A stretch of DNA of 64,000 nt from Bradyrhizobium diazoefficiens (GTDB lineage: Bacteria > Pseudomonadota > Alphaproteobacteria > Rhizobiales > Xanthobacteraceae). Below the pieces are notes generated by a model. The model worked only from the letters and a program-made list of their open reading frames with translations. It was not told where the DNA came from and did not search any database. Location of the stretch: positions 372,001-436,000 of the forward strand of contig NZ_CP067101.1 in assembly GCF_016616425.1 (NCBI RefSeq). Reading direction: 5' to 3'. The position numbers and the translations under genes are program-made. This document shows, in pieces, positions 49,551 to 58,258 of the stretch; the stretch's first letter is position 1; each line of letters starts with the position of its first letter.

Positions 49551-50195
49551 ATGATGACATTCCCGAAGCATTTGCTGGAAGGCTACAAGGCCTTCGCCAC
49601 CCAGCGGCTGCCGACCGAGCAGAACCGCTATCGCGAACTCTCTGTCAAAGGGCAATCGCCGGAGACGATGGTGATCGGCTGCTGCGACTCGCGGGTCTCC
49701 CCCGAGGCGATCTTCGACGCGGGGCCTGGCGAATTGTTCGTGGTCCGCAACATCGCCAACCTGGTGCCGACCTATCAGCCCGACGAGAACGCACACGGCG
49801 TCTCGGCGGCTCTGGAGTTTGCGGTGACGGTGCTGAAGGTGAAGCACATCGTGGTACTCGGCCACGCACAATGTGGCGGCATCCGTGCCTTTATCGACAA
49901 GATCGAGCCACTGACGCCGGGCGATTTTATCGGCCGCTGGATGCAGATGTTCATCAAGCCCGGCGAAGTGGTAGAGCAGCGCGACCACGAGACCATGGCG
50001 CAGTTCGTCGAGCGCATCGAGAAGGCCGCGGTGTTCCGCAGCCTGGAGAACCTGATGACCTTCCCGTTCGTGCGCAAGGCCGTGGAAAGCGGCCAAATGC
50101 AGCTGCACGGCGCCTATTTCGGCGTCGCGGAGGGAACGCTGTTCGTGCTGGACAAGGCGAGCAAGGAATTCAAGAACGCGCGGAGCGTGGCGTAG
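49551..50195 (+). CDS. beta-class carbonic anhydrase
   Basis: A 214-residue enzyme interconverting CO2 and bicarbonate. The zinc ligands are in CCDSRVSPEAIF (Cys and Asp/Arg dyad) and GHAQCGGIRA (His and Cys). Other marks are NIANLVPTY and ALEFAVTVLKVKHIVVLGH. Length is normal for the plant-like beta class. Two ATGs are adjacent (49551, 49554). Bicarbonate supply for carboxylations is the usual role. Confidence 0.94.
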   Translation: MMTFPKHLLEGYKAFATQRLPTEQNRYRELSVKGQSPETMVIGCCDSRVSPEAIFDAGPGELFVVRNIANLVPTYQPDENAHGVSAALEFAVTVLKVKHIVVLGHAQCGGIRAFIDKIEPLTPGDFIGRWMQMFIKPGEVVEQRDHETMAQFVERIEKAAVFRSLENLMTFPFVRKAVESGQMQLHGAYFGVAEGTLFVLDKASKEFKNARSVA

Positions 50196-50238
50196 GCTGC
50201 CGCTCGAAGGTGGGCGACTGCCGGCCTCAACTGCGATC

Positions 50239-50391
50239 GTCGTCCCGGACAAGCGCAAGCGCAGATCCGGGACCCAGAGCCACAGGCCTACTTGTCGCGC
50301 GAACTGGTCACCACGAATTTTCGTCAAACCACATCCTGTGGTTCTGGGTCCCGGATCTGCGCGCGCTTTGGCGCGCTTGTCCGGGACGACG
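50239..50391. repeat. palindromic intergenic element (family E)
   Basis: CGTCGTCCCGGACAAGCGC and GATCCGGGACCCAGAGCCACAG at the left are mirrored by TGTGGTTCTGGGTCCCGGATC and GCGCTTGTCCGGGACGACG at the right. The two long arms enclose a 57-base centre. It lies between convergent carbonic anhydrase and asd genes. Confidence 0.85.
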
Positions 50392-50419
50392 AGGGAGTGT
50401 GTGACAGCCGGATTGAGGC

Positions 50420-51454
50420 TTACGCCGCCTTCTTCTTCGCGGCTATCAGCTTGCGATTGATCAGCACTTCCGCGATCTGGATCGCGTTGAGCGCGGCGCC
50501 CTTGCGTAGGTTGTCGGACACGCACCAGAGCACGAGGCCGTTTTCCACCGTCGCGTCCTCGCGGATGCGGCTGATATAGGTCGCGTCCTCGCCGGCCGCT
50601 TCATACGGCGTGGCGTAGCCGCCGGGCTCCTGCTTGTCGATGACGAGACAGCCGGGCGCCTTGCGCAGGACCTCGCGCGCTTCGTCCGCACTGATCGGAT
50701 TCTCGAACTCGATGTTGACCGCTTCGGAGTGGCCGACGAACACCGGCACGCGCACGCAGGTCGCGGAGAGCTTGATCTTGGGATCAAGGATCTTCTTGGT
50801 CTCCGCCATCATCTTCCACTCTTCCTTGGTGTAGCCGTCCTCCATGAAGACGTCGATGTGGGGGATGACGTTGAAGGCGATGCGCTTGGGAAACTTCTTC
50901 GCGATCAATTCGTCATTGGTGTAGACGGCCTTGGTCTGCGAGAACAGCTCGTCCATCGCATCCTTGCCGGCACCGGACACCGATTGATAGGTCGAGACCA
51001 CGACGCGCTTGATGGTCGCCTTGTCGTGCAACGGCTTCAGCGCGACGACGAGCTGCGCGGTCGAGCAGTTCGGGTTGGCGATGATGTTCTTCTTCCTGAA
51101 GCCTTCGGTCGCGGCCGCGTTCACCTCCGGCACGATCAGCGGCACGTCCGGATCCATGCGCCAGGCCGACGAGTTGTCGATCACCACAGTACCGGCGGCG
51201 CCGATCTTCGGCGACCATTCCGTCGACACCGACCCACCCGCCGACATCAGGCAGATGTCGACATCGGAGAAGTCGTAATGCTCGAGCGCTTTGACCTTCA
51301 GGGTGCGGTCGCCATAGGAGACCTCGACGCCCATGCTGCGGCGTGACGCCAGGGCCACGACCTCGTCCGCGGGGAATTTGCGCTCATCCAGAATGTTGAG
51401 CATTTCCCGTCCGACATTGCCGGTCGCGCCGACGACTGCGACTTTGTAACCCAT
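50420..51454 (-). CDS. asd: aspartate-semialdehyde dehydrogenase
   Basis: A 344-residue enzyme reducing aspartyl phosphate to the semialdehyde, at the branch to lysine, threonine and methionine. The NADP motif is VVGATGNVGREML near the start. The catalytic Cys is in NPNCSTAQLV (about residue 130), with QSVSGAGKDAMDEL, and the active His in VFVGHSEAVNIEFENPI. It supplies the pathway that includes dapF at 34 kb. Confidence 0.96.
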   Translation of the reverse strand: MGYKVAVVGATGNVGREMLNILDERKFPADEVVALASRRSMGVEVSYGDRTLKVKALEHYDFSDVDICLMSAGGSVSTEWSPKIGAAGTVVIDNSSAWRMDPDVPLIVPEVNAAATEGFRKKNIIANPNCSTAQLVVALKPLHDKATIKRVVVSTYQSVSGAGKDAMDELFSQTKAVYTNDELIAKKFPKRIAFNVIPHIDVFMEDGYTKEEWKMMAETKKILDPKIKLSATCVRVPVFVGHSEAVNIEFENPISADEAREVLRKAPGCLVIDKQEPGGYATPYEAAGEDATYISRIREDATVENGLVLWCVSDNLRKGAALNAIQIAEVLINRKLIAAKKKAA

Positions 51455-51570
51455 CGTTCACTCTCCGATGAAAAAGCCCGTTCCTGAAGCTGACGCTTAA
51501 ACAGGAAGAGCAGCGCTTCTATGCGAGAACCGGCCTCAAGACAACGTTGGACCATGCCTGAAGGCCGTGG

Positions 51571-52365
51571 ATGCAGTCGCCTGAGGCCAGCACGGCCGCA
51601 ATCTCCACCCGGACCAGTCTCCATCTGGCGTTGGCAGCCTTCGCCGACGAGGTCGTCGGCACGCTGGCGCACCTGCTCGCCTATGTGGGGGCCCTCGCTC
51701 TGCTTGCCATCCTTGGCCTTGCCGCGCTCGGCCAGCTGCCAAACTTGCGTGCCGATGAGCCGCCGGAAAGACCGGGCTGGAGCGTGGCCGACCGCTCGCA
51801 TCCGGCCTTTGCCCTCAGCCGGTTCGATTCATCAGAGAGAACAGCCTCTTACATCATTCTTCGGCATCCCGAAGGCGGCCGCAGGGACGTGATGCGCTGG
51901 ACCGGCGCAGCGGGCAAGCCGCTGGCCGAGCTCGACATTTATCGGGAAGGCGGCGAATTCGATGTGACCCGTCCGGCAAGGGCGGACCTCGCCGTCCAGA
52001 TGGGCCTGGGTGCGGACGCCGCGCTTGAGCAGGCCGGCCTGATCGAGACGAAATTCGGTCCCGTCGCCCTGTTCCGGCCGGTCGCTACAGCGGACGGAAC
52101 GCGGGCTTGCCTGGGCTATCTCGAGCGCAACGAAGAGCCGGGCCTGCAGATCTCCGGCTTCTCCTGCCAGGGCGACACCCTGCCCGCCCGCCGCGCGGCC
52201 ATCGCCTGCACGCTGAACCGGCTGACGCTGCTGACCTCGGGCAACGAGCCGAAGCTGGCGGAATTGTTCGCCCATGCCGAGCTGAAGCGCCGCGGCTGTG
52301 ATCTCGCGGGCTCACCGGACTGGCTGCTTGGCGCCGCGAACGCCCAATTGCGCGGGGCGCTTTGA
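51571..52365 (+). CDS. membrane-anchored or secreted protein of unknown function
   Basis: A 264-residue protein with one hydrophobic N-terminal segment (about residues 29-53, VGTLAHLLAYVGALALLAILGLAAL). A globular domain follows with SYIILRHPEGGRRDVMRW, AELDIYREGGEFDV, FGPVALFRP, and two Cys-containing stretches (TRACLGYLERNEEPGLQISGFSCQG; IACTLNRLTLL). The cysteines suggest disulfides in the periplasm. I do not recognise the family. GAAGG is 6 bases before the ATG. It is divergent from asd. Confidence 0.8.
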   Translation: MQSPEASTAAISTRTSLHLALAAFADEVVGTLAHLLAYVGALALLAILGLAALGQLPNLRADEPPERPGWSVADRSHPAFALSRFDSSERTASYIILRHPEGGRRDVMRWTGAAGKPLAELDIYREGGEFDVTRPARADLAVQMGLGADAALEQAGLIETKFGPVALFRPVATADGTRACLGYLERNEEPGLQISGFSCQGDTLPARRAAIACTLNRLTLLTSGNEPKLAELFAHAELKRRGCDLAGSPDWLLGAANAQLRGAL

Positions 52366-52533
52366 GCTCGTCAAGCTCCTGCATCAAGCTCAAGTGGCTG
52401 GTATTGATGCAACTTTTGCTGGCGCGCGCGATTATTCCGAGCTGGTGTGACCCAATAGACCTAGTTGCGGTCACGCTCACCGGGCTAGTATGGGGCGACA
52501 TCGACTGGCGGTGCACCGCCTGAAGGGGACGTG

Positions 52534-52929
52534 ATGAGCTCGAAATTTTCCACGGCGAACAAACTGGCGACCTGGCTTGCGGCGGGCGCCGTGATTGCCA
52601 TGTCCTCTGCCATTGGTTTGGCGACGCCGGCCTCGGCCGACACCAGGACCAAGCGCTATGACGATCGCGGCCGCCACTATTACGGCCCGAGCGGCCCCAA
52701 CGCGGTCTATCAGCAGGGGCGTACCCGCATCTATGTCAGCAGGCGCTCCTGGCTCGACGGCGGCACCGAGGTCAATCCGGGCGACCGCAAATTCTCCGAC
52801 TACGCCTTCCCGCCGGCCGTTGGCTATCCGTCCTTCGCCCGCGAAAACCTCAACCGCCCGATCGATCGCCAGCCGCTCTCGCCGCCGAGCGATGTCGGTG
52901 GTTACCCGCAGAACTTCCCGCTGTATTGA
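52534..52929 (+). CDS. small secreted protein of unknown function
   Basis: A 131-residue protein with a signal peptide (KLATWLAAGAVIAMSSAIGLATPASA). The mature part has RYDDRGRHYYGPSGPNAVYQ, TRIYVSRRSWLDGGTEVNPGDRKFSDYAFPP, and a Pro-rich end. AAGGGG is 5 bases before the ATG, and a strong terminator follows, so it is a single-gene unit that is likely well expressed. It resembles small Bradyrhizobium envelope proteins I cannot name. Confidence 0.8.
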   Translation: MSSKFSTANKLATWLAAGAVIAMSSAIGLATPASADTRTKRYDDRGRHYYGPSGPNAVYQQGRTRIYVSRRSWLDGGTEVNPGDRKFSDYAFPPAVGYPSFARENLNRPIDRQPLSPPSDVGGYPQNFPLY

Positions 52930-52950
52930 GGCGGACGTTTCGACCGAATC

Positions 52951-52979
52951 AAAAGGCCGGGCTCACGCCCGGCCTTTTT
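52951..52979 (+). terminator. Rho-independent terminator
   Basis: AAAAGGCCGGGC, a TCAC loop and GCCCGGCCTTTTT, a perfect stem with T-run, 22 bases after the small secreted protein gene. It is partly palindromic in tails and could serve both strands. Confidence 0.92.
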
Positions 52980-52993
52980 GTTTCGCGAGGTGC

Positions 52994-53089
52994 CGTAGGG
53001 TGGGCAAAGGCGCACGGCGCCGTGCCCACCATGTTTCGGCAATCGCGATCGAAATGGTGGGCACGCTTGCGCCTTGCCCACCCTACGGT
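52994..53089. repeat. palindromic intergenic element (family F)
   Basis: CCGTAGGGTGGGCAAAGGCGC at the left and GCGCCTTGCCCACCCTACGG at the right, with the internal GTGCCCACCATG and ATGGTGGGCAC. Copies occur at 55657-55774 and 58151-58245. It lies just after the leuB stop on the minus strand. Confidence 0.85.
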
Positions 53090-53103
53090 TGCGGTGCGCG
53101 CGG

Positions 53104-54216
53104 TCACGCGTGCAGCTTCTGCAATTCCTTCAGGATGGCTTCGCCCATCTGCGTGGTCGAGGCGGCTGTCGTGCCCTCCGACTTGATGTCTGCGGTGCGC
53201 AGGCCGCTCGCCAGCACCGCGGCGATCGCGGCGTCGACCTTGTCGGCGAGCGCGCCCATGTCGAAGGAATAGCGCAGCGCCATACCAAAGGACGAGATCA
53301 TCGCGATCGGATTGGCGAGGCCTTGGCCTGCGATATCGGGCGCCGAGCCGTGCACCGGCTCGTACAACGCCTTGCGCTTCTTGCTCTTCACATCCACTTC
53401 GCCGAGCGAGGCCGAGGGCAGCATGCCGAGCGATCCCGTCAGCATCGCCGCGATGTCGGACAGCATGTCGCCGAACAGATTGTCGGTGACAATGACGTCG
53501 AACTGCTTCGGCCATTTCACCAGCATCATGCCGCCGGAATCGGCAAGCTGATGTTCGAGCGTGACATCGGGATATTCGCGCTTGTGGAGCTGGGTCATGA
53601 CCTCGTTCCAGAGCACGCCCGACTTCATGACGTTGCGCTTCTCCATCGAGGTCACCTTGTTCCTGCGCTTCCTGGCAAGCTCGAAGGCGACGCGGCCAAT
53701 GCGCTCGATCTCATAGGTGTCGTAGACCTGGGTGTCGACGGCGCGCTTCTGGCCGTTGCCGAGATCTGTGATGGTCTTGGGCTCGCCGAAATAGACGCCG
53801 CCGGTGAGCTCACGCACGATCATGATATCGAGTCCCTCGACCGCCTCGCGCTTCAGGCTCGAGGCATCTGCCAGCGCCGGATAGCACTCGGCGGGACGGA
53901 GGTTGGCGAACAAAGCGAGATCCTTGCGCAGACGGAGCAGTCCGGCTTCGGGGCGCACCTCGTAAGGCACCGCATCCCATTTCGGGCCGCCGACCGCGCC
54001 GAAGATGATGGCATCAGCCGCAAGCGCCTTGGCCATGTCGCCCTCGGAGATCGACACCTTGTGCGCATCATAGGCCGAACCGCCGACGAGGCCGGTATCC
54101 GTCTCGAATTTGGCGATCCCGGCCGAATTGAGCCAGTCGATCAGCCGCTTCACCTCGCCCATCACCTCGGGGCCGATACCGTCGCCGGGAAGCAACAGCA
54201 GTTTGTGGGTCGCCAT
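53104..54216 (-). CDS. leuB: 3-isopropylmalate dehydrogenase
   Basis: A 370-residue NAD-dependent decarboxylating dehydrogenase, the step after LeuCD. Motifs are [48 protein letters not shown], and the C-terminal signature [21 protein letters not shown] with [15 protein letters not shown]. It is on the opposite strand to leuC and leuD. Confidence 0.97.
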   Translation of the reverse strand: MATHKLLLLPGDGIGPEVMGEVKRLIDWLNSAGIAKFETDTGLVGGSAYDAHKVSISEGDMAKALAADAIIFGAVGGPKWDAVPYEVRPEAGLLRLRKDLALFANLRPAECYPALADASSLKREAVEGLDIMIVRELTGGVYFGEPKTITDLGNGQKRAVDTQVYDTYEIERIGRVAFELARKRRNKVTSMEKRNVMKSGVLWNEVMTQLHKREYPDVTLEHQLADSGGMMLVKWPKQFDVIVTDNLFGDMLSDIAAMLTGSLGMLPSASLGEVDVKSKKRKALYEPVHGSAPDIAGQGLANPIAMISSFGMALRYSFDMGALADKVDAAIAAVLASGLRTADIKSEGTTAASTTQMGEAILKELQKLHA

Positions 54217-54241
54217 GGTCGTTTCCCTTTCGATCCTCTCT

Positions 54242-54348
54242 CGTCATTCCGGGGCGCGAGCAAAGCGAGCGAGCCCGGAATCCATCAGGCCACCGCGCAA
54301 GCGGGGAAATGGATTCCGGGCTCGCGCTGCGCGCGCCCCGGAATGACG
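54242..54348. repeat. palindromic intergenic element (family C)
   Basis: CGTCATTCCGGGGCGCGAGCAAAGCGAGCGAGCCCGGAATCCAT and ATGGATTCCGGGCTCGCGCTGCGCGCGCCCCGGAATGACG. It lies upstream of leuB on the divergent side toward an MFS gene. Confidence 0.85.
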
Positions 54349-54458
54349 GTCGGCCGGAGTGCTAGAGCGGCGTTGCGCGCTTGGCAAGACACCATTGCCG
54401 CGCCGCGGCTGTGCAACGCGGGCAGGGCCTGCCACAGTGGAGGCTGCCGGAGTACCCC

Positions 54459-55661
54459 TTGCACGCCCCTGATCGCCCACCGCCAAACCCGCATCCCGCG
54501 CGGCTGATCCTGACGCTGTCGCTGGCCGCCACCGTCGGGCTCGGCATCGGCCGCTTTGCCTATGCGCTGGTGCTGCCAGACATGCGCGAGACCCTCGGCT
54601 GGTCCTACTCGGCGGCCGGGTTCATGAACACAATCAACGCCGTCGGCTATCTCGTGGGCGCGCTTTTGGCATCCCGGCTGATCCAGCGCGTCGGTTGGGC
54701 GGCCGCGATCCGCCTGGGAACCCTGGCCTGCGTCGCCGCGCTCGCCGTTTGCGCGCTGACCGGCAATTTCGTCGCGCTGAGCCTGGCACGCCTCGTGCTG
54801 GGCTTAGGCGCCGCGGCTGGCTTCGTCGCCGGTGGAGCGCTCGCCGCCACCATCGCCCAGTCGCGCCCCGAGCGGGCCAATTTCCTGCTCAGCCTGTTCT
54901 ATGCCGGGCCCGGCATCGGCATTCTGTCCTCGGGGCTGATCGCCCCGTTCATGCTGCAGCATTTCGGGCCGGGCTCGTGGTGGTTGGTGTGGTGGGTACT
55001 GACGCTGCTCTCGGCCGCGATGACCGTGCCGCTGTTCCTGATCCGCATCGAAAGCGGCGCGCGTTTCTCGGAGGGCAGCCACGCCACCTTTGCGATCCGT
55101 CCCGTGCTGATCTACCTCGCCGGCTACTTTCTATTCGGCGCGGGCTACATCGCCTACATGACCTTCATGATCGCCTATGTGCGCGACGGCGGCGGCGGCG
55201 CCGCGGCGCAGGCGGCATTCTGGAGCCTGATCGGCCTGTCCGCCTTTGCGACGCCCTGGGCCTGGCGCGGCGTGCTGGCGCTCGACCGCGGCGGACTTGC
55301 CACCGCCATCATCCTCGGCACCAACGCGCTCGGCGCGGCCTTGCCGATGCTCGGGCACTCGCCGGCATGGCTTGCGGTCTCAGCCGTGGTGTTCGGCGTC
55401 GCCTTCTTCGCCGTGGTCGGCTCGACCACGGCCTTCGTCCGCTTCAACTATCCGCCGCAGGTATGGCCGACCGCGATTGCGGCAATGACGATCTCGTTCG
55501 GCGTCGGCCAGACGCTCGGGCCGATCGTGGTCGGCGCCATCACGGACGCGCTGGGCAGCTTGAGCTACGCACTGAATGTATCGGCGGCGCTGCTGGCTCT
55601 GGGGGCGGTGGCGGCGTTGTGTCAGCGCAAGGTGGGACCAGCCAAGCAATCGGTGCCGTAG
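54459..55661 (+). CDS. MFS transporter of the YbfB/YjiJ type
   Basis: A 400-residue carrier with 12 predicted helices. It opens RLILTLSLAATVGLGIGRFAYALVLPDMRETLGWSYSAAGFMNTINAVGYLVGAL, the hallmark of the YbfB/YjiJ family (DUF895-like MFS). The start is a TTG at 54459 with GGAG 6 bases upstream; no ATG is available before the first helix. The substrate is unknown. The final codons and TAG stop lie within a dispersed repeat (GTGCCGTAGGGTGGG), so the C-terminus ends where the repeat begins. Confidence 0.88.
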   Translation: MHAPDRPPPNPHPARLILTLSLAATVGLGIGRFAYALVLPDMRETLGWSYSAAGFMNTINAVGYLVGALLASRLIQRVGWAAAIRLGTLACVAALAVCALTGNFVALSLARLVLGLGAAAGFVAGGALAATIAQSRPERANFLLSLFYAGPGIGILSSGLIAPFMLQHFGPGSWWLVWWVLTLLSAAMTVPLFLIRIESGARFSEGSHATFAIRPVLIYLAGYFLFGAGYIAYMTFMIAYVRDGGGGAAAQAAFWSLIGLSAFATPWAWRGVLALDRGGLATAIILGTNALGAALPMLGHSPAWLAVSAVVFGVAFFAVVGSTTAFVRFNYPPQVWPTAIAAMTISFGVGQTLGPIVVGAITDALGSLSYALNVSAALLALGAVAALCQRKVGPAKQSVP

Positions 55662-55774
55662 GGTGGGTTAGCCGAAGGCGTAACCCACCAACTTCGTTCG
55701 GCAAGCGCGGAAACATGGTGGGTTACGCTTTCCGGACTGCGCTTCGCGCATCCGCAAAGCTAACCCACCCTACG
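55657..55774. repeat. palindromic intergenic element (family F) providing a stop codon
   Basis: CCGTAGGGTGGGTTAGCCGAAGG and CCGCAAAGCTAACCCACCCTACGG form the arms, with CGTAACCCACCA / ATGGTGGGTTACG inside. It overlaps the last 5 bases of the MFS gene. Confidence 0.85.
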
Positions 55775-55783
55775 GCAGCGGAG

Positions 55784-56566
55784 CTAGCTCCCGCTGAACG
55801 AATTGTAGCCCTGGTCTTCCCAATAGCCGCCCTTGTAGTCGTTGGTGACTTCCATCGAGACCACGTATTTCGGGTTCTTGAAGCCGAGTTTGGTCGGCAC
55901 GCGGATCTTCATCGGGTAGCCGTAGGCGCGCGGCAAAATCTCGTCCGCATATTTAAGCGTCATCTGGGTCTGCGGATGCAGCGCGCTGCGCATGTCCAAA
56001 GGCGAATTGTACCCGTCCTTGTCGGCGCACTGGAACCAGACGTATTTCGCACGGGTGTCGGCGCCGATCAGCTTGAGGAAATCGCGCAAGGGCGTGCCGG
56101 TCCAGCTGCCGATCGCGCTCCAGCCCTCGACGCAAATGTGGCGCGTGATCTGGCTGACCTGCGGCAGCTTGTAGAGCTCGTCCAGCGTCCAGGACTTCTT
56201 GTTGTCGACGAGACCGCGGACCTCGAGCTTCCAGTCTTTGCCGTCGACATCAGGCGCGTCGTCGAGATCGTAATAGGCGTTGAACGGAAACGGTTTTGTG
56301 ATCGCGCTCTCGGGAAAGGTCGGCGCCAGCGCGTCGGGATTGAAGATGAAAGCCTGCACGGCATCGTTGAACTTCGACACCTGCTTCAGCATCTCCTCGG
56401 CCGACGACGAATCGACGACGTCGCAGCCGGTCAGCAGCGTCAATGCGCCGAGGCTGGCGCCACCCGCGATGAACCGGCGGCGGGTGACATCAGGCATCGT
56501 CTTGATGGAATCCTTGATCAGCAGTCGCTTGTCGACGCCGGGGATCAGGAATGAACGCTTGGCCAT
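55784..56566 (-). CDS. Tat-exported molybdopterin-dependent oxidoreductase (MsrP/YedY-like)
   Basis: A 260-residue protein of the sulfite-oxidase fold. The N-terminus has a twin-arginine signal TRRRFIAGGASLGALTLLTGCD at about residues 28-49. The LLTGC end also fits a lipobox. The Moco domain has FPFNAYYDLDD, RGLVDNKKSWTLDELYKLPQV, the cofactor Cys in ITRHICVEGWSAIGSW, TPLRDFLKLIGAD, and a C-terminal GYPMKIRVPTKLGFKNPKYV. The gene follows a cytochrome b gene by 11 bases, as in MsrPQ-type pairs that repair oxidised methionine in the periplasm. The sequence is shorter than MsrP, so a different substrate is possible. Confidence 0.87.
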   Translation of the reverse strand: MAKRSFLIPGVDKRLLIKDSIKTMPDVTRRRFIAGGASLGALTLLTGCDVVDSSSAEEMLKQVSKFNDAVQAFIFNPDALAPTFPESAITKPFPFNAYYDLDDAPDVDGKDWKLEVRGLVDNKKSWTLDELYKLPQVSQITRHICVEGWSAIGSWTGTPLRDFLKLIGADTRAKYVWFQCADKDGYNSPLDMRSALHPQTQMTLKYADEILPRAYGYPMKIRVPTKLGFKNPKYVVSMEVTNDYKGGYWEDQGYNSFSGS

Positions 56567-56577
56567 GATGATCCTCC

Positions 56578-57207
56578 TTACCGGCCGATGATCATCGCGC
56601 GCAGGCTCTTCGGCACGAGCAGCGCGAGCAGAACGTGAACGACGAGGAACGCGCAGATCGCGGCCATGCAGAAGAAATGGACGTAGCGCGCGGTTGGGTA
56701 ATCGCCGAACAGCACCACGAGCCAGTGCAATTGCACCGGCTTCCACATCCCGAGCCCCGTGAGCACGATCAGCACGCCGACCAGGATGATGCCGGCATAG
56801 AGCAGGCGCTGCACGTAATTGTAGACGGTGAGATCGTCATGGCCGAGCTTGAAGGTCAGCGCCGCCCTGACGTCGTGGAGCACGCCCGACGGCGTGATCG
56901 GCAGCAGCTTCTTGCGGAAGCGGCCGGTGGCAAAACCCGTGACGAGATAGGCGAGGCCGTTGATCATCAAGAGCCACATCGCCGCAAAGTGCCAGAGCAG
57001 GCCGCCGGCGAGCCAGCCACCCAGCGTGTACTCGCGCGGAAAACTGAAGCCGAACAGCGGCGAGGCGTTGTAGATCTGCCAGCCGGACAGGATCATCAGG
57101 ATCATGGCAAGGGCGTTGATCCAGTGCATGACCCGTACCCAGGCTGGCTGGATCGCTCTGGCCGGGGTGGCCCTGACCTGCTGGTCGGTGACTGTGAGGC
57201 TCGCCAT
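56578..57207 (-). CDS. cytochrome b membrane subunit partnering the Moco enzyme
   Basis: A 209-residue protein with four helices in the di-heme cytochrome b561/Ni-hydrogenase b style. Candidate heme His residues are in VMHWINALAMILMILSGWQIYN, LLWHFAAMWLLM, and VHFFCMAAICAFLVVHVLLAL; there is also an RRLLY-like region after VYNYVQRLLYAG. It should pass electrons from quinol to the periplasmic molybdoenzyme encoded 11 bases downstream. It is not an MsrQ homologue by eye, since MsrQ is a six-helix protein. Confidence 0.87.
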   Translation of the reverse strand: MASLTVTDQQVRATPARAIQPAWVRVMHWINALAMILMILSGWQIYNASPLFGFSFPREYTLGGWLAGGLLWHFAAMWLLMINGLAYLVTGFATGRFRKKLLPITPSGVLHDVRAALTFKLGHDDLTVYNYVQRLLYAGIILVGVLIVLTGLGMWKPVQLHWLVVLFGDYPTARYVHFFCMAAICAFLVVHVLLALLVPKSLRAMIIGR

Positions 57208-57389
57208 GATGGTTCCGTCCTGGGATCGTGTCTCGGCCGATTATACGCCGATGCTTCCGCTTTCGTTACGCCCTGTCCGGCATCGAATCGATGCCGTCAG
57301 GCCATAGTGGTCACAAAAAAGCGAACCGGGCACCCCGGCTCGCCATTTCGTCGCATCCTGTTCGGGGCAGGAAACAGGGATACGCGGGG

Positions 57390-57943
57390 TTAGGTCGCCG
57401 GCATCAGCACGGTGTCGACCACATGGATGACGCCGTTCGACTGGTTGACGTTGGAGATGTCACCATCGAGGTGCCGCCCTGGGCATCGACGATCCAGACC
57501 TTGCCGTCCATCTTCTTCACGGTGAGCTCCTCGCCCTCGGCGGTCTTCAGCTTCTTGCCGTCGGTGAGGTCGGCAGCCTCGAGCTTGCCCGGCACGACGT
57601 GGTAGGTGAGAATCTTGGTCAGCGTGGCCTTGTTCTCGGGCTTGACCAGATTGTCGACGATGCCGGCCGGCAGCTTGCCGAAGGCGCCGTTGGTCGGCGC
57701 GAACACCGTGAACGGCCCCTTGCCTTCCAGCGTCGACACCAGGCCCGCCGCCTTCACCGCCGCCACCAACGTGGTGTGGTCCTTCGAGTTGACGGCGTTC
57801 TGGACGATGTTCTTGGACGGGAACATCGCGGCGCCGCCGACCATGACGGTCTTTTCCTTGGCACTTACGGGTGCGACGACGGTTGCGGTGATGGCCAGGG
57901 CGCTGACGGCGGCAGCAGCGAGACAGGCAATGCGTTTCGACAT
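57390..57943 (-). pseudogene. secreted fasciclin-domain protein with a frameshift near its end
   Basis: The start MSKRIACLAAAAVSALAITATVVAPVSA is a signal peptide. A FAS1 domain follows (NIVQNAVNSKDHTTLVAAVKAAGLVSTLEGKG, FTVFAPTNGAFGKLPAG, KILTYHVVPGKLEAADL, KVWIVDAQGG). After GGTSMVT the reading frame goes wrong. Removing the effect of one missing base near 57457 restores ISNVNQSNGVIHVVDTVLMP, the canonical H2 end of the domain, with a TAA at 57390-57392. Unrepaired, the frame ends at 57404 with 180 residues and a scrambled tail. This is either a real mutation or a sequencing error. Confidence 0.85.
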
Positions 57944-58258
57944 GGAAAGTCTCCCGATTGAATTGTAACCGGCGGTCGCCGGTGTTTGAGTTGGGGCAAC
58001 AACGGCGGCTGCGGCATGCGAAGTGATGCAGCAGTGCCGTCGTTGGACCGAACTACGGGAGGGTCTGCGACGCGGTTTCGAGGAAAAATTCTTTGTGATG
58101 GGCGAAACTATGGGAGAGGGATTCCGTGTGGAGCGCGCGCCAGGCGGTGCTGTAGGGTGGGCAAAGCGCAGCGTGCCCACCATGCGCCTCCTCGAATGCG
58201 GAGAGATGGTGGGCACGGCGCTTCGCGCCTTTGCCCACCCTGCGGCAGTGCGCCCGCG
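57944..58258. other. 315-base gap with a family F element
   Basis: The gap between the fasciclin gene and the SDR gene holds a family F repeat at 58151-58245 and a GC-rich stretch before it. ORFs in it have no protein-like character. No other feature is seen. Confidence 0.5.
58151..58245. repeat. palindromic intergenic element (family F)
   Basis: TGTAGGGTGGGCAAAGCGCAGCGTGCCCACCATG and GATGGTGGGCACGGCGCTTCGCGCCTTTGCCCACCCTGCGG. It ends 14 bases after the SDR stop. Confidence 0.85.

Noticed and set aside
54217..54458. MFS gene start at the TTG at 54381
   Set aside because: The extra 26 residues are Arg/Gln/His-rich and non-hydrophobic, and the TTG at 54459 has a well placed GGAG.
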